From positions 2,170,001 to 2,234,000 of the forward strand of contig NZ_CP045529.1 in assembly GCF_009429125.1 (NCBI RefSeq): a stretch of 64,000 nt of DNA, written 5' to 3'. Below, piece after piece: positions 21,836 through 30,271 of this stretch; the first letter of the stretch is position 1; the number at the start of each line of letters is the position of its first letter. This DNA is from Luteimicrobium xylanilyticum (GTDB lineage Bacteria > Actinomycetota > Actinomycetes > Actinomycetales > Cellulomonadaceae). Under the pieces are notes generated by a model. It was not told the origin of the DNA. It ran no database searches and was given only the letters and a program-made list of their open reading frames with translations. The translations under genes were made by a program, and so were the position numbers.

Positions 21836-22565
21836 GGCCCCACAGGGGCAGCCCCATCACGAGGCGGGCCGTGCCCAGCCAGCCGACGGAGTGGTCCAGG
21901 TACAGGGGGACCTGGACCGCCAGGCGCAGCCCGAACATCGCGACCCAGACCCACGTCGCCCACGCGTAGCGGCGCACCAGCTCACGGTCGGCGCGCCACG
22001 CCGTCGGGAAGGTGGGGCGCAGCGGCTCCTGGGCCTCCTGCGCGGCCTCGACCTCGGCGGACGTCGGACGTGCGGGCGCCTTGCCACCCGCGAGCGTCGC
22101 CCCGCCCATGCCGGAGCGCAGCAGCTCCACGACCACACCCACCGCGGGCCAACGCACGAGGATCGTGACCAGGCACCCCACGAGGTACGCGGCGTTGGTC
22201 AGCAGACCCACCGCGTAGTAGTTCTCCGCCCGGTGCGACGTCGCCGCCCACAGGACACCGATCCCCACCCCGACGAGCCCGCCGAGCGCGTGCACCGGTG
22301 GGGTCCGTGCGACCAGCCGCGCCACCACCAGGAGCACCGCGACCGCGACCGACGCCCACAGGGTCGCCGTGAGGTCGCTCGTGAGCACGTACACGACCAC
22401 GAACACCAGGCCCGGGAGCATCGACTCCACCAGGCCCCGCACCCCGCCCACCGAGTCCAGGACGGAGAAGTCGTCGGACGCGAGAGCACGCACCCCGCGA
22501 GCGTCCGCGCCGTCGTCCGTGGCCTCGACCTCGCCCGCGGCCACGCCGTCGGCGTCACTCACCAT
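21771..22565 (-). CDS. DUF3159 family membrane protein
   Basis: A 264-residue protein restricted to actinobacteria, function unknown. After an acidic N-terminal tail of about 40 residues come about five to six hydrophobic segments, from LVFVVVYVLTS onward to TLWVTWILI. The start ATG 22565 is followed at once by a GTG; either could be used. Its start overlaps the end of the upstream OB-fold gene by 11 bp, so it belongs to the DUF3710-OB-DUF3159 run. The C-terminal end lies antisense to the trkA tail. Confidence 0.85.
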   Translation of the reverse strand: MVSDADGVAAGEVEATDDGADARGVRALASDDFSVLDSVGGVRGLVESMLPGLVFVVVYVLTSDLTATLWASVAVAVLLVVARLVARTPPVHALGGLVGVGIGVLWAATSHRAENYYAVGLLTNAAYLVGCLVTILVRWPAVGVVVELLRSGMGGATLAGGKAPARPTSAEVEAAQEAQEPLRPTFPTAWRADRELVRRYAWATWVWVAMFGLRLAVQVPLYLDHSVGWLGTARLVMGLPLWGLTLWVTWILIPHRARQVAAPA

Positions 22566-22923
22566 GACGCGCGCGCAGCTCGTAGCGCGGGTTGAACACG
22601 GTCGGCCGTCCGCCGGGCGTGCTCACGAGGCCCTCGGCCCGCAGCCGCGCCCCCGGCTCGATCCCGGCGATCCGGCGCCGGCCCAGCCAGACCAGGTCGA
22701 GCGAGCCCGTGCCGTCGAACAGCTCCGCCGCGAACGCCGGCACGCCCTCGCGGGGCCGCAGCGTCACCGACCGGACCACGCCCGAGACCTGGACGCGGCG
22801 ACGGTCCGGCAGCGACCCGATCGCCGAGCAGCCGGACTGGCGGCGCGCCTCGTCGCGCTCCTCGTCCGCCGCGATCTCGTCCCGCGACGCCAGGGCGTCC
22901 TTGAGCGCGGTGCGCATGCCCAT
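22555..22923 (-). CDS. OB-fold nucleic-acid-binding protein
   Basis: A 122-residue protein with a helical lead and an OB fold (VQVSGVVRSVTLRP...FDGTGSLDLVWLGRRRIAGIEPG, about residues 44-100). The GTGSL-LVWLGRR pattern is like the wedge/OB domain of RecG and related nucleic-acid binders. The start ATG overlaps the upstream DUF3710 stop (ATGA), and its end overlaps DUF3159. It is present in this order in many actinobacteria. A role in DNA repair or RNA binding is possible but unproven. Confidence 0.85.
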   Translation of the reverse strand: MGMRTALKDALASRDEIAADEERDEARRQSGCSAIGSLPDRRRVQVSGVVRSVTLRPREGVPAFAAELFDGTGSLDLVWLGRRRIAGIEPGARLRAEGLVSTPGGRPTVFNPRYELRARHGE

Positions 22924-23666
22924 CAGCGGATCTCCGTGATCTCGGGTCCGCGCTCGAGCGGGTTGAAGCCCCCGGCCGGCGGCTGCGCGTGACCCCCGGC
23001 GCCGTCCTCCGACGCGTCGTTCGCGTCGGGCTGGGCGGGCGGGGTCAGTTCGAGGACGTCGCGCGGCGGGCGGGCCTGGTCGCCGCGCACCACCACGGTG
23101 TTCGCGAACACGAACTCCAGCGTCGTCGCCGCCTCCGGCTCGACCGCGGCGCGGCCGGTGATCACACCCCGCAGGAACCAGCGCGGCCCGTCGACGCCGA
23201 GGAAGCGCGCCGGGCGGAAGCCCGTGCGCCCGTCCGCGCCCGCGACGGGGAGGCGGGCCAGCAGCTCGCGCCCGAACGGGCCGGGGACGTCGTCCGCGGC
23301 GCCACCCTGCTGCTGCACCGACGACGCGATCTCCTCACGGATCTCGTCCCAGATCCCCTGGGTGCGAGGCGCGGCGAACGCCTGCACCTGCAGCACCGAG
23401 CCCTCGACCGTGCACGCCACCCCGGTGAACTTCTGGGTGCGGCGGTCCTGCTCGAGGCGCAGCCGCATCCCCGGCACGCCGGGCACCAGCAGGCCGCCCA
23501 GGTCGAGACGACCCGACGTGTCCTCGATCTCCGCGACGTCGAACGGGCCGGACGTGCGCGGCTGCCCGCCGTCGCCGTCCTGAGCGAGACCCTCGTCCTC
23601 GCGCGCCAGGGCGCTCTCGCGGTCCTCCCGGCGCTCGTCGGCCGTGGCCCGTCGGAAAAGCCCCAC
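22923..23666 (-). CDS. DUF3710 family protein
   Basis: A 247-residue actinobacterial protein of unknown function. The N terminus is acidic and charged (ERREDRESALAREDEG). The conserved core runs from about residue 40 (GPFDVAEIEDTSGRLDLGGL) through GIWDEIREEI and RFLGVDGPRWFLRG. The tail after about residue 205 is Pro/Ala/Gly rich. The start GTG 23666 is decided by a GAGGAG site 6 nt upstream; the open frame continues further but without support. It heads the DUF3710-OB-DUF3159 run, just downstream of dut. Confidence 0.88.
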   Translation of the reverse strand: MGLFRRATADERREDRESALAREDEGLAQDGDGGQPRTSGPFDVAEIEDTSGRLDLGGLLVPGVPGMRLRLEQDRRTQKFTGVACTVEGSVLQVQAFAAPRTQGIWDEIREEIASSVQQQGGAADDVPGPFGRELLARLPVAGADGRTGFRPARFLGVDGPRWFLRGVITGRAAVEPEAATTLEFVFANTVVVRGDQARPPRDVLELTPPAQPDANDASEDGAGGHAQPPAGGFNPLERGPEITEIR

Positions 23667-23782
23667 GTTGATCTCCTCGTCAGTACCGTCGGGCGCGCGC
23701 GAGGATCGCCCGCGTCCCGCCTTCCACAGTAGCCCCGCCGCCTGAGGGCGGCGGGCTCGGGTGGCCCGTTCGGGCACCCCGC

Positions 23783-24259
23783 TCAGGGCGCCGCGGTCTG
23801 CCCGCCGCCGAAGCCCCCCGAGGACCCGAAGCCGCCGTCGCCGCGGTGCGACCCGGGCAGACGCTCGGCCTCCACGAACCGGACCCGCTCGACCTTCTGG
23901 ACCACGAGCTGGGCGATCCGGTCGCCCCGGCGCAGCACGACCGGCTCGGAGCGGTCCGTGTTGAGCAGCGTGACCTTGATCTCGCCGCGGTACCCCGCGT
24001 CGACGGTGCCGGGCGCGTTGACGACCGTCAGGCCGTGCCGGGTCGCGAGGCCCGAGCGCGGGTGCACGAACGCCGCGTACCCGTCCGGGAGCGCGATCGC
24101 GATCCCCGTGGGCACCAGCGTCCGCTCCCCCGGACCGAGCTCGACGTCCACCGTGGTCACGAGGTCGGCGCCCGCGTCCCCCGGGTGCGCGTAGGAGGGC
24201 AGGGGGACGCCGTCGTCGAGACGCTGCAGCAGGACGTCGGTCACCTCGGAGCTGGACAC
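23783..24259 (-). CDS. dut: dUTP diphosphatase
   Basis: A 158-residue trimeric dUTPase that hydrolyses dUTP to dUMP, keeping uracil out of DNA and feeding dTMP synthesis. All five motifs are visible: [39 protein letters not shown] and the C-terminal glycine-rich GDGGFGSSG. The start GTG 24259 (VSSSEVTDV) gives the family length and has a TAGGCT box 8 nt upstream, so it may be leaderless. A second GTG five codons on is possible. It is divergent from the DUF3093 gene. Confidence 0.95.
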   Translation of the reverse strand: MSSSEVTDVLLQRLDDGVPLPSYAHPGDAGADLVTTVDVELGPGERTLVPTGIAIALPDGYAAFVHPRSGLATRHGLTVVNAPGTVDAGYRGEIKVTLLNTDRSEPVVLRRGDRIAQLVVQKVERVRFVEAERLPGSHRGDGGFGSSGGFGGGQTAAP

Positions 24260-24267
24260 GAGGCGTG

Positions 24268-24273
24268 AGCCTA
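24268..24273 (-). promoter_or_regulatory. -10 box before dut
   Basis: TAGGCT on the minus strand, 8 nt before the GTG at 24259; no ribosome site is seen. Confidence 0.45.
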
Positions 24274-24357
24274 GTTGCTCGCGGGCGGCCCGGTCCACGC
24301 GCGGCCCGGGCACGGCGACGCGCCGGGGCTCCCCGGCGCGGATGGCATCCTGGTGCC

Positions 24358-24918
24358 ATGCCCGAACCCTCACCCCAGGCCGCCGTCTCCGCCACGTTCC
24401 GCGAGCGGCTCCACCCCGGGCCCGCGTGGGTCGTCGGCGCGGTGTGCGTCGGGTTCGTCCTCGGGATCACGCTCTGGCTGATCTCCGTCACCGCGTCCCT
24501 GATCGTGGGCGCCGTCGCCGCCGTCGTCCTGGCCGTGCTCCTGTGGACGTCCTCGCCGGTGGTCGCCGTCGGACCCGGCCCCGACGGCGCGCCCTGGCTG
24601 TGGGCCGGTCGCGCCCGCATCCCGGTCGCGCTGCTCGCCGACCCCCGCGCCCTCGACGCCGCCGGCCTGCGCACCGAGCTCGGCCCCGGGTCCGACGCGC
24701 GGACCTACGCGTGCCTGCGCCCCTGGCTGCGGGCCGCGGTCGCCGTCCGCGTCGTCGACCCCGAGGACCCCACCCCCGGCTGGCTCGTCGGCACCCGCCG
24801 GCCCGCCGACCTCGAGGCCGCCCTGCGCGCGGCGGGCGCCGCCGCTGCGGTCCCCGCCGACCGGACCCCGGCGGACGAGGCCGTGGAACGGGGAACGGCC
24901 GCCACCCCCGAGGGGTGA
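24358..24918 (+). CDS. DUF3093 family membrane protein
   Basis: A 186-residue actinobacterial protein of unknown function. Two hydrophobic hairpin segments near residues 24-62 ([19 protein letters not shown] and [15 protein letters not shown]) are followed by a soluble domain that ends in [15 protein letters not shown]. The family resembles PH-like membrane proteins. The ATG at 24358 has no clear ribosome site. It lies divergent from dut and convergent with the DUF4193 gene, and its stop codon sits inside a terminator hairpin. Confidence 0.85.
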   Translation: MPEPSPQAAVSATFRERLHPGPAWVVGAVCVGFVLGITLWLISVTASLIVGAVAAVVLAVLLWTSSPVVAVGPGPDGAPWLWAGRARIPVALLADPRALDAAGLRTELGPGSDARTYACLRPWLRAAVAVRVVDPEDPTPGWLVGTRRPADLEAALRAAGAAAAVPADRTPADEAVERGTAATPEG

Positions 24919-24926
24919 CGGCCGTT
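24894..24926. terminator. Terminator hairpin at the end of the DUF3093 gene
   Basis: Outer arms AACGGCCG (24894-24901) and CGGCCGTT (24919-24926) enclose an inner stem CACCCC/GGGGTG with a three-to-four-base loop. The DUF3093 stop codon is within the structure. It sits between two convergent genes. Confidence 0.7.
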
Positions 24927-24964
24927 GTCCGGTCGCTCGCGAGGCCCGCGGGCCCGGCGGGAGG

Positions 24965-25267
24965 TCAGGCGGCGCACTCCGTGCAGACGGGCTGGCCGTC
25001 CTTCGTGGTGTACGCGAGCTGGGAGCGGTGGTGCACGAGGAAGCAGCGCGAGCACGTGAACTCGTTCGCCTGCTGGGGCAGGACCCGGACGGACAGCTCC
25101 TCGCCGGACAGGTCGGCGCCCGGAAGCTCGAAGCCCTCCGCGGCCTCGGTCTCGTCCTCGTCCACAACCCCCGAGCTCTTGTCGGACCGGCGCGCCTTCA
25201 GCTCCTCGAGGGAGTCCTCGGACATGTCGTCGTCGGTCTTGCGCGGGGCGTCGTAGTCAGTTGCCAT
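24965..25267 (-). CDS. DUF4193 family protein, zinc-ribbon-like
   Basis: A 100-residue small acidic protein restricted to actinobacteria. The C terminus has two CXXC pairs, CSRC and CTEC, about 23 residues apart, forming a probable zinc ribbon. The N-terminal half is charged (TDYDAPRKTDDD). The ATG start at 25267 is preferred over an upstream ATG. It is often near sepH and dut. Function is unknown; RNA-polymerase-linked or ribosome-linked roles are possible for such proteins but not shown. Confidence 0.88.
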   Translation of the reverse strand: MATDYDAPRKTDDDMSEDSLEELKARRSDKSSGVVDEDETEAAEGFELPGADLSGEELSVRVLPQQANEFTCSRCFLVHHRSQLAYTTKDGQPVCTECAA

Positions 25268-25518
25268 CGGTGGGGTCACACTCCGGTCGTTCGTCGGACG
25301 TTGCGTGCCTGACGGTCGGGGGTCACCGACCCGTTCGGCACTGCGCGTTCAATGCACGCGCGACCGGTTTCATTCCCGGTTCGCGAAGGGTGATTCAACA
25401 CCATGCGGTGACGCCTCGCAGCCCGGAACAGCGTGCAGGGCTCCTACTGTGGCGGACTTCACCCGCAGAACCGTATCGTCGCAGGTCAGAACGGTGACGG
25501 CGGCGGTGGCGCCGCGCG

Positions 25519-26181
25519 TCACCGGGACCGGCGACCGCCGTTCCACGGACCCGGCCACGCGGCCTGCGCGGCGTCGGGCAGCACCCAGCCCCGCCACAGC
25601 GACAGCAGCCGGAAAGCGATCACCCCGAGCGCGACGAGGGTCGCCGACCACGCCGCGAGCCAGCCCTCGTGCCACAGCAGCACCGTCGCCCCGGCCCCCA
25701 GGAGGGCGGGCACGGCGTAGAGCTGGCGGTCCTGCAGGACGAGCGGGACCTCCCCCGTGAGGACGTCGCGCAGCACGCCGCCCCCGATGCCGGTGAGGGT
25801 CCCGACGATCACGGAAGCGAGCATCCCGGCGTCGTACTGCAGGCCCTTGGTGGTCCCGACGATGACGAACAGCCCCAGCGCGCCCGCGTCGAGGACGACC
25901 ACGCCGCGGCGCATCCGGGCGATGCCGGGATGGAAGAACCAGATCGCGACGCCCGACAGGAGCGCCGTGGCCACGAGCACGGGGTCGGTGATCCCGACCG
26001 GCGGGGTCGCGCCGATCAGGACGTCGCGGAGCATGCCGCCCCCGAGCCCCGTCGTCCCCGCGAGGACGAGGACGCCGAAGACGTCGAGGTGCTTGCGCAC
26101 CGCGGACAGCCCGCCGGACAGGGCCGCGAAGAAGACGCCCGCGACCTCCAGGGCCGGCTCGGCGTGCAGGACGACGGTCAC
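25519..26181 (-). CDS. Trimeric intracellular cation (TRIC/YadS-like) channel family protein
   Basis: A 220-residue membrane protein with seven hydrophobic segments arranged as two repeats. Each repeat carries a glycine-rich GGGMLRDVL / GGGVLRDVL signature (about residues 44-52 and 130-138), which is diagnostic of the UPF0126/TRIC family. Prokaryotic TRIC proteins form potassium-permeable trimers. The start GTG 26181 has GATGAT 6 nt upstream and no ribosome site. The 251-bp gap to its right-hand neighbour (25268-25518, downstream side) holds no gene that I can support. Confidence 0.88.
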   Translation of the reverse strand: MTVVLHAEPALEVAGVFFAALSGGLSAVRKHLDVFGVLVLAGTTGLGGGMLRDVLIGATPPVGITDPVLVATALLSGVAIWFFHPGIARMRRGVVVLDAGALGLFVIVGTTKGLQYDAGMLASVIVGTLTGIGGGVLRDVLTGEVPLVLQDRQLYAVPALLGAGATVLLWHEGWLAAWSATLVALGVIAFRLLSLWRGWVLPDAAQAAWPGPWNGGRRSR

Positions 26182-26187
26182 GTCCCG

Positions 26188-26193
26188 ATCATC
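26188..26193 (-). promoter_or_regulatory. Candidate -10 box of the TRIC gene
   Basis: GATGAT on the minus strand, 6 nt before the GTG at 26181, the spacing seen at the other leaderless genes here. Confidence 0.35.
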
Positions 26194-26361
26194 CCAGCGC
26201 ACGGCTCCCAGGGGCGAGCGGGGCGAGGAGGTGGGCAGCGCCGACTCGCGGCACACCGGGGCGCCTGCGCCGGGTCCCGGGCTCCAGGTGGCACGCTCGG
26301 GGGGACGGAAGCCGGGTCTGGGCGCGCGAGCCTAGTACGGTCGTGGCTGACGGGAGGCGTG

Positions 26362-27654
26362 ATGAACGAGCTGAACCTGGTGGGACTGCACGAGGACGGG
26401 GAGAGTCTCGTCCTCGCCGGCCCTATGGGCGAGCGGTACACCGTGCGCATCGACGACACGTTGCGGGCTGCGGTGCGCCGGGACCGGCCCCAGCTCGAGC
26501 AGCTGCGCGCCTCGTCGCCGGGCACCCTGCCGGTACGCGAGATCCAGGCCCGGATCCGTGCGGGCGCGAGCGCCGAGGAGGTGGCCGCGGAGGCCGGGGT
26601 GCCGGTCGAGCACGTGCGCCGGTACGAGGGCCCCGTGCTCGCCGAGCGCGAGCACGTGGTCGACCGGGTGCGCGCCACGAGGATCGGCGACACGGACGCC
26701 CCGACGCTCTCCGACCTCGTCGCCGACCGGCTGGCGTCCCGGGACGTCGACGCGGACTCGGTGGCGTGGGACGCCGCGCGCGACGCGTCGGGAACATGGC
26801 GGGCCACGGCCCGGTTCGCCGCGGGCGGGCGGGACCGGACGGCGACGTGGGCGTACGACGCGTCCTCGCGCGAGGTCCGGGCCCTGGACGACGAGGCCCG
26901 GTGGCTGTCCGAGGACGAGGTCGGCGGCCCGGTCGGCGTGGGCGACGACGACGTCCGGTCGGCCGTGCGACCCGTGCTGTCCGCGGTGGACGGCCTGCTG
27001 GAGCGCGGGCGGGACCCGCGCCACCCCCGGGACGCCGCGACGACGGACGCGCTGCTCGACGACCTGGGGCGCAGGCGGGGCACACGCGCCCCGGACACCG
27101 TCGAGGACGACTTCGAGGGCTTCGGGCCCCTGCGCGACGAGCCGCACCCCGCCGGCTCGCGGGCGGACCGACCGGGCCACCCTGACGACGCGCACGACGG
27201 CCCGTCCGGCCACGCGGAGCCCGCGGACGACTCGGGCGGCGAGCCCGACGCCGCCGCAGGCCGCGACGACCACGGCGACCGCCGAGGCCGTCGCGGGAAG
27301 CGCCAGCGGCACGGCCACGACCGCGTGTCCGTCGCCGACCGGATGAGCGTCGCGGACGTCGTCGCGCTCCCCTTCCCCGCCCAGGACGCGCACCTCGACG
27401 ACGACGTCGACGGGGTCGACCTCGACCCGGCGCCGGCCGACGAGCCCCGCCCGGACCACCCCGGTGACCGCGCCCCGGACGGCGAGGACCGGGACGCGGG
27501 CGCCGCACGCGCGGGTTGCGGCTCCGAGGACGGACCCGACCTGGCGCCGGCGGGCGCCGGCCGCGGCACGGAGCGCAAGCCGTCGTCGCGCAAGCAGCGC
27601 GCCAAGATGCCGTCGTGGGACGAGATCATGTTCGGCTCCCGCACCGACGCCTGA
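26362..27654 (+). CDS. sepH: Septation protein SepH
   Basis: A 430-residue protein. Residues 1-95 form the conserved DUF3071 domain with a helix-turn-helix (REIQARIRAGASAEEVAAEAGVPVEHVRRYEGPV). In Streptomyces and Mycobacterium SepH binds FtsZ and promotes filament assembly at the septum. A second conserved part covers about residues 110-190. The remainder is a disordered acidic/His/Arg-rich linker ending in a short conserved C-terminal motif (SSRKQRAKMPSWDEIMFG). A GGGAGG site lies just before the ATG. The low-complexity middle is typical of the family. Confidence 0.93.
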   Translation: MNELNLVGLHEDGESLVLAGPMGERYTVRIDDTLRAAVRRDRPQLEQLRASSPGTLPVREIQARIRAGASAEEVAAEAGVPVEHVRRYEGPVLAEREHVVDRVRATRIGDTDAPTLSDLVADRLASRDVDADSVAWDAARDASGTWRATARFAAGGRDRTATWAYDASSREVRALDDEARWLSEDEVGGPVGVGDDDVRSAVRPVLSAVDGLLERGRDPRHPRDAATTDALLDDLGRRRGTRAPDTVEDDFEGFGPLRDEPHPAGSRADRPGHPDDAHDGPSGHAEPADDSGGEPDAAAGRDDHGDRRGRRGKRQRHGHDRVSVADRMSVADVVALPFPAQDAHLDDDVDGVDLDPAPADEPRPDHPGDRAPDGEDRDAGAARAGCGSEDGPDLAPAGAGRGTERKPSSRKQRAKMPSWDEIMFGSRTDA

Positions 27655-27668
27655 CCTCCCCCCCCGTC

Positions 27669-27699
27669 GCGGAGCAGGCCTCCTCGCGGCCTGCTTCGC
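27669..27699. terminator. Terminator hairpin between sepH and tdk
   Basis: A 12-bp stem, GCGGAGCAGGCC with GGCCTGCTTCGC (one mismatch), and a 7-nt loop, placed between two convergent genes. Confidence 0.7.
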
Positions 27700-27717
27700 G
27701 GGGCGGGCGGCCGGGAC

Positions 27718-28362
27718 TCAGGCGAGGTCGAGGGTGTCGCCCGGGCCCGAGCGGGCCGACGCCGCCGCGAGCGTCATGCGGCGCGCGTGGTGGCGTCGGC
27801 ACAGGACCTCGTACGCGACCGTCCCCGCCGAGGCGTCCACGTCGCCGACGACGACCTGCTCGCCCTCCACGACCATCCGTCCGTCCACGGTGCGCGCGTT
27901 GTGCGTGGCGCGCGCCCCGCACCAGCACAGCGCCGGGACCTGGAGGGTCTCGACGCGGTCGGCGAGCTCGACCAGGCGCGCCGACCCGGGGAACAGGCGG
28001 GTGCGGAAGTCCGCGAGGATCCCGAACGCGTACACGTCGATCCCGGCCTCGTCGACGAGCCGGGCGAGCTGCTCGACCTGCTCGGGCGCGTAGAACTGGG
28101 CCTCGTCGCACACCAGGTAGTCCACGTGCCCGGTCCGGGACCGCGCGTCGGACACGACGGCCCAGAAGTCGGTGGCGTCGTCGACCTCGTCCGCGTCGAC
28201 CTCGAGCCCGAGCCGGGAGGACAGGCGCGCCTGCCCGGCACGGTCGTTGCGCGTGAACAGCAGCCCGTGCCGTCCACGTGAGGCGTGGTTGTGGTGGGTC
28301 TGCAGCGCGAGGGTGGACTTGCCGGAGTCCATGGTGCCGCTGAAGAAGACGAGCTCGGCCAC
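27718..28362 (-). CDS. tdk: Thymidine kinase
   Basis: A 214-residue type II thymidine kinase phosphorylating thymidine with ATP. The P-loop is SGTMDSGKST (residues 8-17), the Walker B/catalytic Glu lies in CDEAQF, and the zinc-binding lasso cysteines appear as CWCGARATHNARTVDG and the later CRRHHAR. The GTG start 28362 follows the phosphodiesterase gene by 14 bp with an AGAGGA site between, so they are one transcript. It complements dut in pyrimidine nucleotide supply. Confidence 0.95.
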   Translation of the reverse strand: MAELVFFSGTMDSGKSTLALQTHHNHASRGRHGLLFTRNDRAGQARLSSRLGLEVDADEVDDATDFWAVVSDARSRTGHVDYLVCDEAQFYAPEQVEQLARLVDEAGIDVYAFGILADFRTRLFPGSARLVELADRVETLQVPALCWCGARATHNARTVDGRMVVEGEQVVVGDVDASAGTVAYEVLCRRHHARRMTLAAASARSGPGDTLDLA

Positions 28363-28376
28363 GGGTGGTGGTCCTC

Positions 28377-29606
28377 TCAGGTCAGGTGGACGACGAGCGG
28401 GATCCGCATCTCGGCGGGCGTGAGCGACCCGTGCATCCCGACGAGCGTGAGGCTCGCGGGCGTCTGGGTGCGCGAGTCGACGATGCTCGCGCGGCCCGTC
28501 GCGGCGACGACCACGTCCCCGATCACGGGCAGCGCGTGCGGGGCGACGTCCCCGAACAGGCCGGCGGGGACGACGTCGTCGCGCACGCCCACGAGAGCGG
28601 CGTCGCCCAGGTGCGCGGACCAGCGGGCGGCGACCGCCCGCGCGTCGGCGCCGGGCTCGAGGTACAGGTGGCTCGCGCGGGGCTCGCCCCCCACGAGCGC
28701 CACGTCCGCCCGGAGCACCGGGTCGGTCGCGACGTCCCAGCGGACGGCGGGGTCGACGTCGACCATCCCGTGGTCCGCGGTGACGACGAGCAGCGTCCCC
28801 GCGGGCAGCGACCGCGCGAGCAGCGACAGTCCCGCGTCGAGCTCCTCGAGCGCGTGCCCCCACGCGGCCGACCGCCAACCCTCGTGGTGGCCCACCTTGT
28901 CGACGTCGCCCCAGTACAGGTAGACGAGTCCGGGCGAGCGCAGGGCCCGGGCGGCGACCCGGACCCGGTCCGCGAGCGCCTCGGCGCCCTGGTAGGTGCC
29001 GCCGCGCAGGGCGGCGAGGGTCATGCCGGAGCCGGCGAAGCGGGCGGGGCCGACGGACGTGACGGGCAGTCCGCCGGTGGCCGCGGTCTCGAGGAGCGGG
29101 GTCTCGCGCTGCCAGGTGCGGGGGTCGGGGGCGCCCTCCCAGGACACGAGGGTCGCGAGGTCGCCCGTGGCGGGGTTGCGGACGGTGTAGCCGAGCATGG
29201 CGGTGCGTCCGGGTGGGGCGCCGGTGCCGAAGGTGCCGATCGCGGCGGCGGTGGTCGAGGGGTAGGTGGTGGTCAGGGGCCGGGCGGCGGCCGGGTCGCT
29301 GAGGCGGGGGCGCAGGAACGAGGCGTGCCCGGCGCGTTCGCGCAGGTTCTCCCAGCCGAGCCCGTCGACGAGGACGACGCATGCGCGGGTCGCGGCGGGC
29401 AGGCCGAGCCGGGCGGTCGCGGCGGGGTCGGCGCCGGCGCAGTCGCCTGCACCGGACCCGGCGAGGGCGCCGAGCACGCCGGGCAGGACGGCGTCGATGC
29501 TCGCTCCCCCGTACGACGGCGTCACGAGGGTGTCGGGCGCGACGTCGCGCGGGACGTCGGCGGACGTGTCGGCGAGGGCCGCGAGGACGGGGAGGAGGTC
29601 GGCCAT
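28377..29606 (-). CDS. Alkaline-phosphatase-fold nucleotide pyrophosphatase/phosphodiesterase
   Basis: A 409-residue hydrolase of the NPP type. Metal-binding motifs are VVLVDGLGWENL (first Asp), the nucleophile region TTTYPSTTAAAIGT, WGDVDKVGHHEG and TADHGMVD. No signal peptide is seen, so it looks cytoplasmic. The ATG at 29606 overlaps the DUF5998 stop (ATGA). The DUF5998-phosphodiesterase-tdk order is conserved in Micrococcales. The substrate is unknown; nucleotides or other phosphodiesters are likely. Confidence 0.9.
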   Translation of the reverse strand: MADLLPVLAALADTSADVPRDVAPDTLVTPSYGGASIDAVLPGVLGALAGSGAGDCAGADPAATARLGLPAATRACVVLVDGLGWENLRERAGHASFLRPRLSDPAAARPLTTTYPSTTAAAIGTFGTGAPPGRTAMLGYTVRNPATGDLATLVSWEGAPDPRTWQRETPLLETAATGGLPVTSVGPARFAGSGMTLAALRGGTYQGAEALADRVRVAARALRSPGLVYLYWGDVDKVGHHEGWRSAAWGHALEELDAGLSLLARSLPAGTLLVVTADHGMVDVDPAVRWDVATDPVLRADVALVGGEPRASHLYLEPGADARAVAARWSAHLGDAALVGVRDDVVPAGLFGDVAPHALPVIGDVVVAATGRASIVDSRTQTPASLTLVGMHGSLTPAEMRIPLVVHLT

Positions 29607-30187
29607 CAGCGGGCGGTCGCGGCGGACAGGACGCGGGCGAACCGGGCGGCGCGCTGGACGGCCTTGGCGCCGTCGGCCTCGGCGCTGACGCGGACGACGA
29701 GGTCGTCGGGCAGGAGCTGGCCGGTGAGGCCGTGGTCGGCCTCGCAGGTCGGGTCGGCGCACTGGGCGGGTTCGAGGTCGACGCGCTGGACGCCGCCCCA
29801 GCCGATCGCGAGGGTGAGCTCGGCGGGGGCCTGGCCGGCGCGGTGGGTGTCGGGGCGGGCGACGACGTGGGTGAGGGAGACGGAGCTGACCGAGCGCAGG
29901 GGGACGGCGTCGGAGGTTGCGACGGCGCTGGCGGCGGGGTGCTCGGAGTCGGCGGGGTGGTCGTCGACGTGGACGGTGACGAACCGGGTGGGGGTGAGCG
30001 CGAGGACGGTGACGTGGCGGCGGATCTCCTCGCCGTCGAACGTGGTCTCGGCGTGGACGAGGTGGGCGACGAGGTCCTCGTCGGCCACGGCGACGTCGAC
30101 GACGTCGTCGACGAGCTGCGGGTAGTAGCCGGCCCGGACGAGCTGGGCGGTGAGGTCGGTTCGGGGTGAGGTGGCGGGCTGCGGCAC
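29606..30187 (-). CDS. DUF5998 family protein
   Basis: A 193-residue actinobacterial protein of unknown function. It begins with a helical segment (TAQLVRAGYYPQLVDDVVDVAV) and has a beta-rich core (VTVLALTPTRFVTVHVDDH; ELTLAIGWGGVQRVDL) with two cysteines in CADPTCEADHG that may bind metal. The start GTG 30187 has GAGAAT 6 nt upstream and no ribosome site. It is translationally coupled to the phosphodiesterase. Confidence 0.85.
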   Translation of the reverse strand: MPQPATSPRTDLTAQLVRAGYYPQLVDDVVDVAVADEDLVAHLVHAETTFDGEEIRRHVTVLALTPTRFVTVHVDDHPADSEHPAASAVATSDAVPLRSVSSVSLTHVVARPDTHRAGQAPAELTLAIGWGGVQRVDLEPAQCADPTCEADHGLTGQLLPDDLVVRVSAEADGAKAVQRAARFARVLSAATAR

Positions 30188-30193
30188 CCGGTC

Positions 30194-30199
30194 ATTCTC
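30194..30199 (-). promoter_or_regulatory. Candidate -10 box of the DUF5998 operon
   Basis: GAGAAT on the minus strand, 6 nt before the GTG at 30187. Confidence 0.35.
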
Positions 30200-30271
30200 G
30201 CACCGCGGGTCGACCCGTCACCGAAGTGGTCCTCCGCGCGGGGTACCTCGCGAGGGAGGCGCGGTGACCGG

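Noticed and set aside
25268-25518. Possible small genes in the 251-bp gap between the DUF4193 and TRIC genes
   Set aside because: Several short open frames exist, but none has a ribosome site, a family match or a convincing composition; it is most likely the DUF4193 promoter region.
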